The translations under genes and the position numbers were made by a program. The notes beneath the pieces are model-generated. The model ran no database searches. It had not been told where the DNA came from and worked only from the letters and a program-made list of their open reading frames with translations. From CAIRTM01 sp963723235 (GTDB taxonomy: Bacteria; Desulfobacterota; WTBG01; CAIYCZ01; CAIRTM01), in assembly GCA_963723235.1 (NCBI GenBank), contig CAVRPV010000007.1, positions 1-52,435 on the forward strand: a stretch of 52,435 nucleotides of DNA, in the 5' to 3' direction. Each line of letters starts with the position of its first letter. Position 1 is the stretch's first letter. Shown here in pieces: positions 28,987 to 36,727 of this stretch.

Positions 28987-29000
28987 ACGGTATTAGTACC

Positions 29001-30149
29001 GTGCCAACTCGCGAAATCAGGAAACAGCTTCTTTCAAAAGTTCACCGCGTGGTGATCAAGCTGGGAAGCTATGTGCTGACGACCCCGTCAGGCAAACTGG
29101 ACCGCAAGGTTTTCACCGATGTTGTGCAATCGGTAGTCCATCTGCGCGCGCAGGGCATAGACTGTATTCTGGTGTCATCAGGGGCAATCGCCTCCGGCAT
29201 AGGCCGCCTGGGTTTGAAAGCGCGACCGCGTCTTCTCGAGCAGGAGCAGGCGGCAGCCGCCATCGGCCAGATACGACTGATGGGTTTGTATGACAGGCTG
29301 TTTACCGGGCATGACATGCCGGTTGCTCAGATTTTGCTGACCCATGGCGATCTGCGAGACCGCAAGCGCTTTGTGCGCGCCCGTCAGACGCTCAACAGTG
29401 TTCTGGCATACGGGGCGGTTCCGATTATCAATGAAAACGACACTACCGTTGTTGATGAAATCAGGTTCGGCGATAACGATTACCTGTCCTCTCTTGTGAC
29501 CAACCTTGCGCAGGCCGATCTGCTCGTTATTTTAACCGACATTGACGGTTTCTACGACAGTGACCCCAGGGTCAATCCGGATGCGCGTTTAATCGGGCTG
29601 CTTGAAACCATCGACGAAGAAACCGAAAAATGCGCGCAGGGCCCGGCGGGCAGGGTCGGGCGTGGCGGCATGGCAACCAAGCTCAAGGCCGCGAAAACTG
29701 CGGCCACGTTCGGGATACCGACCGTTATCGCCAACGGTAAAAAGCCCGGCACGCTGAGGGCGGTTTTCGATGGTGAGCCGGTTGGGACCCTGATCCTTCC
29801 CAAAAAGAACAAACTGACCGGAAAGAAGCACTGGATTGCCTATACGCTTAAGCCCCAGGGCGCTCTCGTGCTTGATGACGGTGCCCGGGATGCCCTTGAG
29901 CAGCGTTTGCGCAGCCTGCTTCCAAGCGGAATTGTGTCGGTGGAGGGCGATTTTGATGCCGGCGAATGTGTGAGTTGCCGGGATGCTTCCGGGAGAGAGT
30001 TTGCCCGCGGGTTGACCGCGTACAGCTCCGAGGCTGTTAAAAAGATCAAGGGTCTCAAAACTGCGGAGATCAGCGCAGCGCTTGGATTCCCGGTCGACCG
30101 CGAAGTGATTCACCGGGATGATCTGGTTGTCTTTTCAGCATTGAAATAA
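29001..30149 (+). CDS. proB: glutamate 5-kinase (ProB) with PUA domain
   Basis: Phosphorylates glutamate, the first step to proline. 382 residues. Amino-acid kinase domain: VVIKLGSYVLT, ILVSSGAIASGIGRLG, PIINENDTTVVDEIRFGDND, LVILTDIDGFYDSDPR, GRGGMATKLKAAKTAATFG; C-terminal PUA domain (ALVLDDGARDALEQR, GLTAYSSEAVKKIKG). The lysine-loop GSxVLT replaces the more usual GSSVL. GTG start at 29001; the 14 bases before it contain GGTA/TACC pairing and only a weak ribosome site, so coupling to rpmA is likely. proA is not next to it but lies 19 kb away beside proC. Intact. Confidence 0.95.
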   Translation: MPTREIRKQLLSKVHRVVIKLGSYVLTTPSGKLDRKVFTDVVQSVVHLRAQGIDCILVSSGAIASGIGRLGLKARPRLLEQEQAAAAIGQIRLMGLYDRLFTGHDMPVAQILLTHGDLRDRKRFVRARQTLNSVLAYGAVPIINENDTTVVDEIRFGDNDYLSSLVTNLAQADLLVILTDIDGFYDSDPRVNPDARLIGLLETIDEETEKCAQGPAGRVGRGGMATKLKAAKTAATFGIPTVIANGKKPGTLRAVFDGEPVGTLILPKKNKLTGKKHWIAYTLKPQGALVLDDGARDALEQRLRSLLPSGIVSVEGDFDAGECVSCRDASGREFARGLTAYSSEAVKKIKGLKTAEISAALGFPVDREVIHRDDLVVFSALK

Positions 30150-30154
30150 AAATC

Positions 30155-30823
30155 GTGGAAATGGAAACACCGGCACATCAAAGAATCGGTCTGTTCGGCG
30201 GAACATTCAACCCCGTCCATATTGGACACCTGCGCTGTGCGGAGGAAATACGCGAGCAGTTTGCGTTAAGCCGGATTGTGTTTGTGCCGGCATTTATGCC
30301 GCCGCATAAAAAACAGCCGACCGTAGCGCCGTATCACCGCTGCGAGATGACACGGCTGGCAATCGCCGACAACCCTTTTTTTGAGCTGTCGGACATTGAG
30401 CTGCAACGCGAGGGGAGTTCATATTCATATGACACCATCGCGCATTTTCGTAAGCAGGAAGCACCCGGGAGCGAACTTTTTTTCATCATAGGCAGCGACG
30501 CCTTTCGTGAGGTGCATACCTGGCGCAAGTATCCCGATTTTTTTGAGCATTGCGGATTTATCGTGATGAATCGGGCCGGCTTGCCGGCGCCGTCTCCCTT
30601 TAATCTGCCCGGCCGCGCGGCCCGGGAGTTTGTACGCCTCGATGAAAACACCTATGCGCATCGATCCGGTGCCCGAATCTGTTTTGGACGGGTCAGTGCT
30701 CTTGATATATCTTCGACCGATATACGCATCAGGATCGCCTGCGGCCGGACGATATCGTATCTTGTCACCGAGTCCGTTGAGCGCTATATTCTTGAGAATC
30801 ATTTGTACCGTGAACCATCATAG
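30155..30823 (+). CDS. nadD: nicotinate-nucleotide adenylyltransferase (NadD)
   Basis: Adenylates nicotinate mononucleotide in NAD synthesis. 222 residues. Seen: IGLFGGTFNPVHIGHLRCAE (HxGH nucleotidyl-transferase motif), FVPAFMPPHKK, MTRLAIADNPFFELSDIEL, FFIIGSDAFREVHTWRKY and ALDISSTDIRIRIA (ISSTxIR). Start GTG 30155 or ATG 30161; both fit. Part of the conserved proB-nadD-rsfS order, here with proA missing between them. Intact. Confidence 0.95.
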   Translation: MEMETPAHQRIGLFGGTFNPVHIGHLRCAEEIREQFALSRIVFVPAFMPPHKKQPTVAPYHRCEMTRLAIADNPFFELSDIELQREGSSYSYDTIAHFRKQEAPGSELFFIIGSDAFREVHTWRKYPDFFEHCGFIVMNRAGLPAPSPFNLPGRAAREFVRLDENTYAHRSGARICFGRVSALDISSTDIRIRIACGRTISYLVTESVERYILENHLYREPS

Positions 30824-30835
30824 GGGAGGACCTGT

Positions 30836-31186
30836 TTGAATTCGCTTGAAAAATCTGAAACGTGTGTCCGGCTTGCCCTGGAGAATAAGGCCATCGATCC
30901 GGTTGTGCTTGAGCTTATCGGCACGACAGCAATGGCTGATTATTTTCTGGTGTGCAGCGGTACATCAGAGCGGCATACGCAGGCCATGGCGGAACATATT
31001 GAACTCAGCCTGAAACAGGTCGGCATAGTACCGCGCGGGGTTGAGGGTCGCACCAGAGGAGGATGGATTTTGATGGATTACGGCGACGTAATCATTCATA
31101 TTTTCCAGGAGTCCGAGCGGGCTTTTTATGATCTTGAAACGCTGTGGTCTGATTGTCCCCGCATTCCGGTCAGCGACGCTCCTTAG
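30836..31186 (+). CDS. rsfS: ribosomal silencing factor RsfS
   Basis: Binds L14 on the large subunit and blocks subunit joining in slow growth. 116 residues. Seen: ADYFLVCSGTSERHTQAMAE, GRTRGGWILMDYGDVIIHIF and FYDLETLWSDCP. TTG start at 30836 is supported by a strong AGGGGAGGA ribosome site at about 30822-30830, so the protein begins MNSLEKSET. Intact. Confidence 0.93.
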   Translation: MNSLEKSETCVRLALENKAIDPVVLELIGTTAMADYFLVCSGTSERHTQAMAEHIELSLKQVGIVPRGVEGRTRGGWILMDYGDVIIHIFQESERAFYDLETLWSDCPRIPVSDAP

Positions 31187-31217
31187 CAGGTTTCCGGTTT
31201 TCGTGCAGTACATCGGC

Positions 31218-31970
31218 ATGCTGCGGGAGTTTGCGGGGCGGCTGGGTTCACACGCCCTTGATGTGCTGTTCCCGCCGGTCTGCATGCTGTGCGGCGAAGC
31301 ACTGTCCGGGCATGGAACCGGCCTGTGTGCGGAATGTTATAGCCGCTTTAACAAGATAACCGGTCCGGTGTGCACCCGTTGTGGCGCGGTTTTTACTTCG
31401 CCCCACGGAGGTGACCACCTGTGTGGCGACTGTATCGTTCGCCCTGCGCACTATGACTGCGCGCGTTCAGCAGCTGTCTATGCCGGGGAGCTGCGCCGGG
31501 CAATACAGCAGTTTAAATTTAACCGCAGGAGCATGCTTGCCGGTCCCTTGGCAGACCTCGTCGCAGGCTCTTGCGATCCGATCGGGCCGCAGCGGGGATA
31601 TGCCGCGCTTGTGCCGGTTCCGCTGCACCCGCAGCGTTTGCGCCACCGGGGCTATAATCAGTCGCTGCTGCTGGCATTGCGTTTGGGCAGGCAGTGGAAT
31701 GTGCCGGTGGAGCGTGATTATCTGCGGCGTACCGTCTGGAGCGTGTCGCAGACCAGCCTGCGCCGTTCTGAGCGGCACAGGGCTGTGCGTGGAGTTTTTT
31801 CGTGCTGCTGCTCCCGGTATAACGGTAAGCGGCTGCTGCTCATTGACGATGTTTTTACCAGCGGCGCAACTGTTGATGAATGCGCCCGTATACTTAAACG
31901 CAACGGCGTTGCCGCGGTAGATGTACTGACGGTGGCGCGCACTTTGAAGGGTCACCCGGAATGGCAGTGA
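31218..31970 (+). CDS. comF: ComF-family phosphoribosyltransferase-like protein
   Basis: Competence/natural transformation-associated protein of unclear biochemistry. About 250 residues. N-terminal double zinc ribbon: LFPPVCMLCGEALSG, LCAECYSRF, CTRCGAVFTS, HLCGDC. C-terminal PRTase fold with VPVPLHPQRLRHRGYNQSLL and the PRPP loop LLLIDDVFTSGATVDECARI. Start uncertain: ATG 31218 (or GTG 31203) gives a normal N-terminus, while an upstream ATG at 31128 would overlap rsfS by 59 bases and add a basic segment not typical of ComF. Ends overlapping the next start by ten bases. Type IV pilus genes pilB and pilC are in the window, which fits DNA uptake. Intact. Confidence 0.85.
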   Translation: MLREFAGRLGSHALDVLFPPVCMLCGEALSGHGTGLCAECYSRFNKITGPVCTRCGAVFTSPHGGDHLCGDCIVRPAHYDCARSAAVYAGELRRAIQQFKFNRRSMLAGPLADLVAGSCDPIGPQRGYAALVPVPLHPQRLRHRGYNQSLLLALRLGRQWNVPVERDYLRRTVWSVSQTSLRRSERHRAVRGVFSCCCSRYNGKRLLLIDDVFTSGATVDECARILKRNGVAAVDVLTVARTLKGHPEWQ

Positions 31971-32938
31971 TTGAGCGCTTGACAGCAACGGTTGAACAGG
32001 AGATGGCGCAGGTTGAAGCGCTGCTTCTCAGCGCGGTTGCCAGTGATGTTGATATGCTGCGGGCGATCTGCACGCATATTCTCAGCAGCGGCGGCAAGCG
32101 TTTGCGGCCCTTGCTGCTGCTGTTGTCAGCGCGTGTGTGTGATTATGCCGGGCGGGACAAGATTCCGCTTGCCTGTGCCCTTGAGTATCTGCATACTGCC
32201 ACCCTGCTGCATGATGATGTGATCGATCACGCCGATATTCGGCGGGGAACATCTGCGGCGCATGTGCTGTGGGGCAATCAGGCGACCATCCTGGCCGGGG
32301 ATTATCTGTTTGCCAAGGCTTTGTCTCTGGCGAGTTCGGTCGGAGATCTGCGCGTGGTTCAGGTGTTTGCGGACATCTCCACCTGTTTGTCCGAGGCGGA
32401 GTTGTTTCAGATTGAGCGCTGCGGTGATTTGAGCCTTTCCGAGCAGGATTATTTCCACATTATCCGCAACAAAACCGCAAGCCTGCTTGGGGCGGCAGCC
32501 ATGATCGCCGGTATGATCAGCGGTGCATCCCGCGAGGAACTGGATGCGCTGCACGCTTACGGTACCAGTATGGGAATGGCCTTTCAGATTGTGGATGATG
32601 TGCTGGATTATCGCTCAAATCAGCAGGAGTTCGGTAAAACCATCGGCAAGGATATTTGCGAGGGCAGCCTCACTCTTCCGGTTATTCTCGCCCTTAAGAG
32701 TTGTACATCCGATGATCGCGAACGACTGTGCGGTCTGCTGAACGACAGTGCCCTTCGGGCACAGCATCTCGATGATATTCTTGCACTTATTGACCGGTAC
32801 GACGGCACACGCCGTGCTCTGGAGACGGCCGAGTTTTTTGCGCGTGAGGCGTCCGATGCCCTTGGTGTTTTTTCCGGACGGGAGCACGTCTGGATACTGT
32901 GTGAATTGGCGCAGTACGTCGTGCGCCGCCGCTCGTAG
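31961..32938 (+). CDS. ispB: long-chain polyprenyl diphosphate synthase
   Basis: Trans-prenyltransferase building the side chain of a respiratory quinone or a similar long isoprenoid. 325 residues. Seen: GGKRLRPLLLLLSAR, first Asp-rich motif LLHDDVIDHADIRRG (DDxxD), GDYLFAKALSLASS, KTASLLGAAAMIAG, second motif FQIVDDVLDY and GKTIGKDICEGSLTLPVILA. The residues before the first motif are small (ATLLHDD), as in long-chain (octaprenyl/heptaprenyl) enzymes, not the bulky pair of farnesyl synthases. Symbol is by analogy. ATG overlaps comF by ten bases. Intact. Confidence 0.9.
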   Translation: MAVIERLTATVEQEMAQVEALLLSAVASDVDMLRAICTHILSSGGKRLRPLLLLLSARVCDYAGRDKIPLACALEYLHTATLLHDDVIDHADIRRGTSAAHVLWGNQATILAGDYLFAKALSLASSVGDLRVVQVFADISTCLSEAELFQIERCGDLSLSEQDYFHIIRNKTASLLGAAAMIAGMISGASREELDALHAYGTSMGMAFQIVDDVLDYRSNQQEFGKTIGKDICEGSLTLPVILALKSCTSDDRERLCGLLNDSALRAQHLDDILALIDRYDGTRRALETAEFFAREASDALGVFSGREHVWILCELAQYVVRRRS

Positions 32939-32959
32939 CCGTGTTGCGTTTAGAGGTCG

Positions 32960-33328
32960 CTAGTTGAGCCGCAGTTCGCGTTCTATTGTGAAGGGCAGGT
33001 AGTACGTATAGCCGCCCGGAAACGTGAGTGGCGTTTCCCAGTATATATTGATTGACATAAATTTACCGTTCACCGCAATCTCAATATCCTCCTCGTAGAG
33101 ATCGATGCCGCTTGCCCCCGCCTTTTGAAGGATTTCAACGACGATGTTCTCTTGAGGGGGGGCGCCGTGGCTTGACCAGTAGACGATGCTCTGGCTGACA
33201 GCCTCACGGAATGCGCCCGCATTCATTGACGCAGAGCCCCATTTAAATCCGACATAAAGACCGGCCGCGACAATGACAAGAATCACTATTAAACCGAATT
33301 TCCCTTCACCACGGTTTTCCCTCAGCAT
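32960..33328 (-). CDS. small single-pass membrane protein, DUF4845-like
   Basis: 122 residues. Starts MLRENRGEGKFGLIVILVIV: an RGEGK-FG motif directly before one membrane helix (about residues 12-28), then GFKWGSASMNAGAFREAVSQ and a folded tail ending with YWETPLTFPGGYTYYLPFTI. This architecture is common in Desulfuromonas/Geobacter-type genomes as a protein of unknown function; the membrane-proximal G-E-G-K-x-G stretch slightly recalls a pilin leader but lacks the F-T-L-I-E motif. Lies 34 bases after dtd on the same strand and converges with the polyprenyl synthase. Intact. Confidence 0.65.
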   Translation of the reverse strand: MLRENRGEGKFGLIVILVIVAAGLYVGFKWGSASMNAGAFREAVSQSIVYWSSHGAPPQENIVVEILQKAGASGIDLYEEDIEIAVNGKFMSINIYWETPLTFPGGYTYYLPFTIERELRLN

Positions 33329-33362
33329 ACAAAAATCTCCTGTTCAGGGTTTGGGGTTTGAT

Positions 33363-33812
33363 TTAAAATAAACGTCGGCTGTCCAGCAGTAATGTTACCG
33401 GACCGTCGTTGATCAACGCTACATCCATCATCTCCTGAAATGAACCGGTTTGCACTGCCAAATTCTCTGCGCGTAACATGTCAATAAAACGGTTGTACCA
33501 GATGCGGGCCTGTTCAGGGCGCGCGGCGTCTGTGAAAGAAGGGCGCCGCCCTTTGCGGCAGTCAGCGTAGAGCGTAAACTGGGATACCACCAGCAGGCTC
33601 CCTCCGGCTTCCTGCAGACCTATGTTCATTTTGCCCTGCTGGTCCTCAAATGCGCGCAAGGAGATGATCTTAGAAACAAGATAGTCAATGTCCTGTTCAG
33701 TATCATCGGGGGCAATGCCCAGAAAAACAAGAAATCCACGGCTGATTTCAGCGGTAACGCAACCCTGTATACTGACCGAGGCCTGATGGACGCGCTGCAG
33801 GACGGCTCGCAT
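33363..33812 (-). CDS. dtd: D-aminoacyl-tRNA deacylase (Dtd)
   Basis: Removes D-amino acids (and glycine from tRNA-Ala) from mischarged tRNA. 149 residues, normal. Seen: MRAVLQRVHQASVSI, the catalytic SQFTLYADCRKGRRPSFTDA, and the cross-subunit NDGPVTLLLDSR (family NxGP-T; here Asn-Asp-Gly-Pro). Intact. Its start lies about 35 bases from the dapB promoter, giving a divergent arrangement. Confidence 0.95.
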   Translation of the reverse strand: MRAVLQRVHQASVSIQGCVTAEISRGFLVFLGIAPDDTEQDIDYLVSKIISLRAFEDQQGKMNIGLQEAGGSLLVVSQFTLYADCRKGRRPSFTDAARPEQARIWYNRFIDMLRAENLAVQTGSFQEMMDVALINDGPVTLLLDSRRLF

Positions 33813-33846
33813 GGTATTGTTCCCGGCTCAGGGCTTGCACCCGCTG

Positions 33847-33875
33847 TTGACATGATTGCTGTTTAACGTTATAAG
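33847..33875 (+). promoter_or_regulatory. sigma-70 promoter for the dapB group
   Basis: TTGACA (33847-33852), 17-base spacer, TATAAG (33870-33875). The leader to dapB is about 125 bases and contains no riboswitch that I recognise. Confidence 0.8.
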
Positions 33876-34006
33876 GGGATAATGACGGCCATACATAGTT
33901 ATCCGTGATTTATTTTAAGCATAAACAAATTTCTTGTTGTTTGCAAGCCCTGTGATTCGGGTTGTTATGGAACAGGCGGGCAAGGACTGAGGTGCAGGAG
34001 CAGAGC

Positions 34007-34819
34007 ATGAAAGAAAAGGTGGCGTGTGCAGTTGTGGGTGCGACCGGCCGTATGGGGCAGCATGTATGCCGGCTGCTGAGCCAGGCTGATGATTTTACGA
34101 TTGCCGGCGCAACGGAAACGCCGGGCAGCAGGCATATCGGCCAATCCCTGACCGAGGCCATCGGGTTACCGGATGAGCCGGGATTGATTGTCGGCAGCCT
34201 GGATGACCTGCAGACGCCCATTGATGTTATTATCGATTTTACCTTTCCCGACGTAACCATGCGGACTGTTGAGTTTGCACGTGAGCACGGCGTGCGGACT
34301 GTAATCGGCACAACCGGTTTCAGTGAGGAGCAGATGCGCCTTATCCGGCAGTCTACGCTCGATTTTGCGTGCGTATGCGCCCCCAATATGAGCCTGGGCG
34401 TTAATATGCTTTTTAAGCTTGTCAGGGATGTGGCGCTTGTTCTGCATGAGGGCTATGATGCCGAAGTGCTTGAGATTCATCATCGGCATAAAAAGGATGC
34501 TCCCAGCGGAACAGCAGTCCGGATCGGCCGGATACTGGCTGAGGCCTGGGGCCGCGACTATCAGCGCACAGCCGTATTTGAACGCAATGGTATTATCGGC
34601 GAGCGAACCCGGGATGAAATTGGTATGCAGACCCTGCGGGCCGGTGACGTCGTCGGTGAACATACGGTATTGTTCGGGGGAACCGGTGAGCGTCTTGAGC
34701 TTATTCACCGCGCGCAGAGTCGTGACTGCTTTGCGCAGGGTGCTCTGCATGCGGCCCGCTGGCTGAGCAGCCGTACGGCCGGGCTCTACGACATGCAGGA
34801 TGTTCTGGGCTTGCGCTGA
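34007..34819 (+). CDS. dapB: 4-hydroxy-tetrahydrodipicolinate reductase (DapB)
   Basis: Reduces the product of DapA in lysine and diaminopimelate synthesis. 270 residues. Seen: nucleotide loop VVGATGRMGQHV near residue 9, VIIDFTFPDVTM, VIGTTGFSEEQM, APNMSLGVNMLFKL, and the substrate motif EIHHRHKKDAPSGTAVRIG with its catalytic His-Lys pair, then GERTRDEIGMQTLRAGDVVG. ATG 34007 follows AGGAGCAGA; an upstream ATG at 33962 is in frame but less likely. dapA is not in the window. Intact. Confidence 0.96.
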   Translation: MKEKVACAVVGATGRMGQHVCRLLSQADDFTIAGATETPGSRHIGQSLTEAIGLPDEPGLIVGSLDDLQTPIDVIIDFTFPDVTMRTVEFAREHGVRTVIGTTGFSEEQMRLIRQSTLDFACVCAPNMSLGVNMLFKLVRDVALVLHEGYDAEVLEIHHRHKKDAPSGTAVRIGRILAEAWGRDYQRTAVFERNGIIGERTRDEIGMQTLRAGDVVGEHTVLFGGTGERLELIHRAQSRDCFAQGALHAARWLSSRTAGLYDMQDVLGLR

Positions 34820-34847
34820 GCAGGTTGCAGAAAGAACAGGTTTGAAC

Positions 34848-35135
34848 ATGCCTTTTTTGATTCGTGTTGCACTGGTGGTGCTGGCGCTGTATGTGCTCTG
34901 GCGGGCTTGCGCACGTCTGCTGCGATCGTTGGGTATGCTGTCCCAACAGAGCGACCGGCCGGCTCAGTCCAGGCAGTTGCGCCCGGTGGACGAGCTGGTT
35001 CAGGATCCGGTCTGCAGGCTCTATATTTCCCGCCGCGAGGCGATTGTGCTCGGGGGGCAGGGTGGCCCTCTGTATTTTTGCAGTGAAAAGTGTCGGGATC
35101 ATTATGTGCAGCAGGGCGGGCAGCAGCCGGGTTGA
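34848..35135 (+). CDS. small membrane-anchored YHS/TRASH-like metal-binding protein
   Basis: 95 residues. One N-terminal membrane helix (FLIRVALVVLALYVLWRACA), then a soluble tail LVQDPVCRLYISRREAIVLG and GPLYFCSEKCRDHYVQQ. The DPVC ... YFCSEKC pattern is that of YHS/TRASH domains that bind copper or other metals through Cys. Resembles PP0621-type proteins often encoded beside unrelated housekeeping genes. ATG 34848 lies 28 bases after dapB, so it is probably in the same transcript. Partner unknown. Intact. Confidence 0.75.
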   Translation: MPFLIRVALVVLALYVLWRACARLLRSLGMLSQQSDRPAQSRQLRPVDELVQDPVCRLYISRREAIVLGGQGGPLYFCSEKCRDHYVQQGGQQPG

Positions 35136-35205
35136 CCAACAGATTTAAACCGGGCTGCATGGTGATACGCAATCATTGCGTTGAGGCGCAACGCCGGGCG
35201 ATCAT

Positions 35206-36537
35206 ATGACGGATGAATCGGCAAAAGAAGCTGGTGGGCTGATGGACGGCACCAACACGGACGGTTTGCAGGATTCTTCCCGCACAACGCCGCACGACTG
35301 GCAGCACAGTGCGACGGATCCGCTTGAAATCTACCTGGGTGAAATAAAAAAAAATCCGATTCTTACGCGGGCGGAAGAGATGCGCTGGGCCAGACAGTTT
35401 GATAAGGCCCGCCAGCGAAAAGTTTCTCTGCTCAGGGATGCGCTTGAAACCGTTGCTTCCTTACAGGGGAGCCGTTCAAGTAATTCACCTTTTTTTAATG
35501 AAGATTCTTTGTATGAGTTTGTGCATCTGGATGAGGCCCTGAAGCTGCACAAAAGAATCAAGCGTTTGCAGCTCCTGCGGGAGAATGCCGCCCGGGTGGA
35601 TGACCGTAAAAAATACATCCGCGCGCTTGTGAAGACGCAACAGGATTTTAGCGATTATCTCTCCAGGATCCATATCAATGAGCTGCATAGCTGGGAAGCC
35701 TGCCTGCAGGAACAGATGGGCAGCCGGTCCCATTCCAGGCAGGTTCGCAGCATTTTGCGACATCTGCATGAAGTCTGGAGTGGTGTGTGTGAAATTGAGC
35801 CGCAGTTGCGCGAGGCACGCCAGGTTCTGATTAAAAGCAATCTGCGTCTGGTCGTGAGTATTTGCCGTCATTATAAAACCCGTGCGGTTTCTTTTCGCGA
35901 CCTGGTGCAGGAGGGCAATCTCGGGCTGATCAAGGCGGTTGAGAAATTTGATTGCCGCAAAGGGTTTCGACTGAACACCTATGCCTCCTGGTGGATACGT
36001 GAGAGCATCAACCGGGCGATTGAGGAAAAAAGCCGGGTTATTCGTATACCGGTGTATGTTAATGAGAAGTATTATAAAATACGAAAAGCCTCTGTGCAGG
36101 CCTTGCAGGATGAGGGCCATGAACTGACGGTTGCCGACCTTGCCCGGCATCTGGGAATCCCGGTGCGGGAGGTCGGGCGGATTTTAACCGCATTTAAGGA
36201 ACCGGTTTCTCTGGACAGCTCGCCGATCGGTGATATTGATCCGCTGGAAAACTATCTCTCTGATGGAAAACCTTCTCCTCTTGATGTGATTTGTGATGGA
36301 ATCGTCAGGGAAAAAGCCGCCGCCATTCTTGACACGCTCCTGCCGCGGGAAGCGGCTATTTTAAAAATGCGATTCGGACTTGACGATGGCGGCGAGGGTG
36401 AAAAGACCCTTGAGGAAGTCGGGGTGGTTTTTAATGTGTCGCGCGAGCGTGTTCGGCAGCTTGAAAACAAGGCCTTGCGCAAATTGCGTCGCAATAATGA
36501 GCTTCGCACCCTGCTGGCGCTGCTGGCCAAGGCCTGA
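35206..36537 (+). CDS. sigma-70 family alternative (RpoS-like group 2) sigma factor
   Basis: 443 residues. Order: acidic N-terminus, region 1.2 (DPLEIYLGEIKKNPILTRAE), an insert of about 110 residues rich in basic helices (residues 85-200), region 2 (SNLRLVVSICRHYKTR, FRDLVQEGNLGLIKAVEKFD, YASWWIRESINRAIEEKSRV), region 3 (DEGHELTVADLARHLGIPVR) and region 4 with its helix-turn-helix (TLEEVGVVFNVSRERVRQLE). Region 2.4 reads IRESINRAIEEKSRVIRIPV, different from the primary-sigma form IRQAITRAIADQ, so this is not RpoD. No region 1.1. Start ATG 35206 is weakly supported; M13 (35242) is an alternative. Follows dapB and the YHS-like gene in the same direction. Regulon unknown. Confidence 0.88.
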   Translation: MTDESAKEAGGLMDGTNTDGLQDSSRTTPHDWQHSATDPLEIYLGEIKKNPILTRAEEMRWARQFDKARQRKVSLLRDALETVASLQGSRSSNSPFFNEDSLYEFVHLDEALKLHKRIKRLQLLRENAARVDDRKKYIRALVKTQQDFSDYLSRIHINELHSWEACLQEQMGSRSHSRQVRSILRHLHEVWSGVCEIEPQLREARQVLIKSNLRLVVSICRHYKTRAVSFRDLVQEGNLGLIKAVEKFDCRKGFRLNTYASWWIRESINRAIEEKSRVIRIPVYVNEKYYKIRKASVQALQDEGHELTVADLARHLGIPVREVGRILTAFKEPVSLDSSPIGDIDPLENYLSDGKPSPLDVICDGIVREKAAAILDTLLPREAAILKMRFGLDDGGEGEKTLEEVGVVFNVSRERVRQLENKALRKLRRNNELRTLLALLAKA

Positions 36538-36580
36538 AGTGCTTTGGGGCTTTGCCGTTGAAGCAACTGTAGATAATCCG

Positions 36581-36715
36581 CAGGCTGTTGAAAAACGCCC
36601 ATCTGTCACGCTATAGCGGGATTGCGCGCATCATTTGTCTTTGCGGCGTACGAAAAGTACGCCTCATTCCTCATGATAGTGCGCGCCTTGCATCTGCGCA
36701 TTTTTGAACAGCCTT
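36581..36715. repeat. palindromic intergenic repeat, copy 3
   Basis: About 134 bases. Left end CAGGCTGTTGAAAAACGC; right end GCGCATTTTTGAACAGCCT. The interior has GGCGTAC (36645-36651) / GTACGCC (36657-36663) around a GAAAA loop and GCCTCATTCCTCATGATA. It sits between two convergent genes, 43 bases after the sigma factor stop and 13 bases from the chemoreceptor stop. Confidence 0.87.
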
Positions 36716-36727
36716 TTAGTACGCTTG

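Noticed and set aside
28987..29004. GGTATTAGTACC before proB as a regulatory hairpin
   Set aside because: Only four base pairs; too short to support a claim.
33876..34006. Lysine riboswitch in the dapB leader
   Set aside because: The leader is about 125 bases, shorter than the lysine riboswitch, and none of its conserved elements are visible.
35485..36150. 221-codon minus-strand frame opposite the sigma factor
   Set aside because: Overlaps a well-supported gene and has no start signals.
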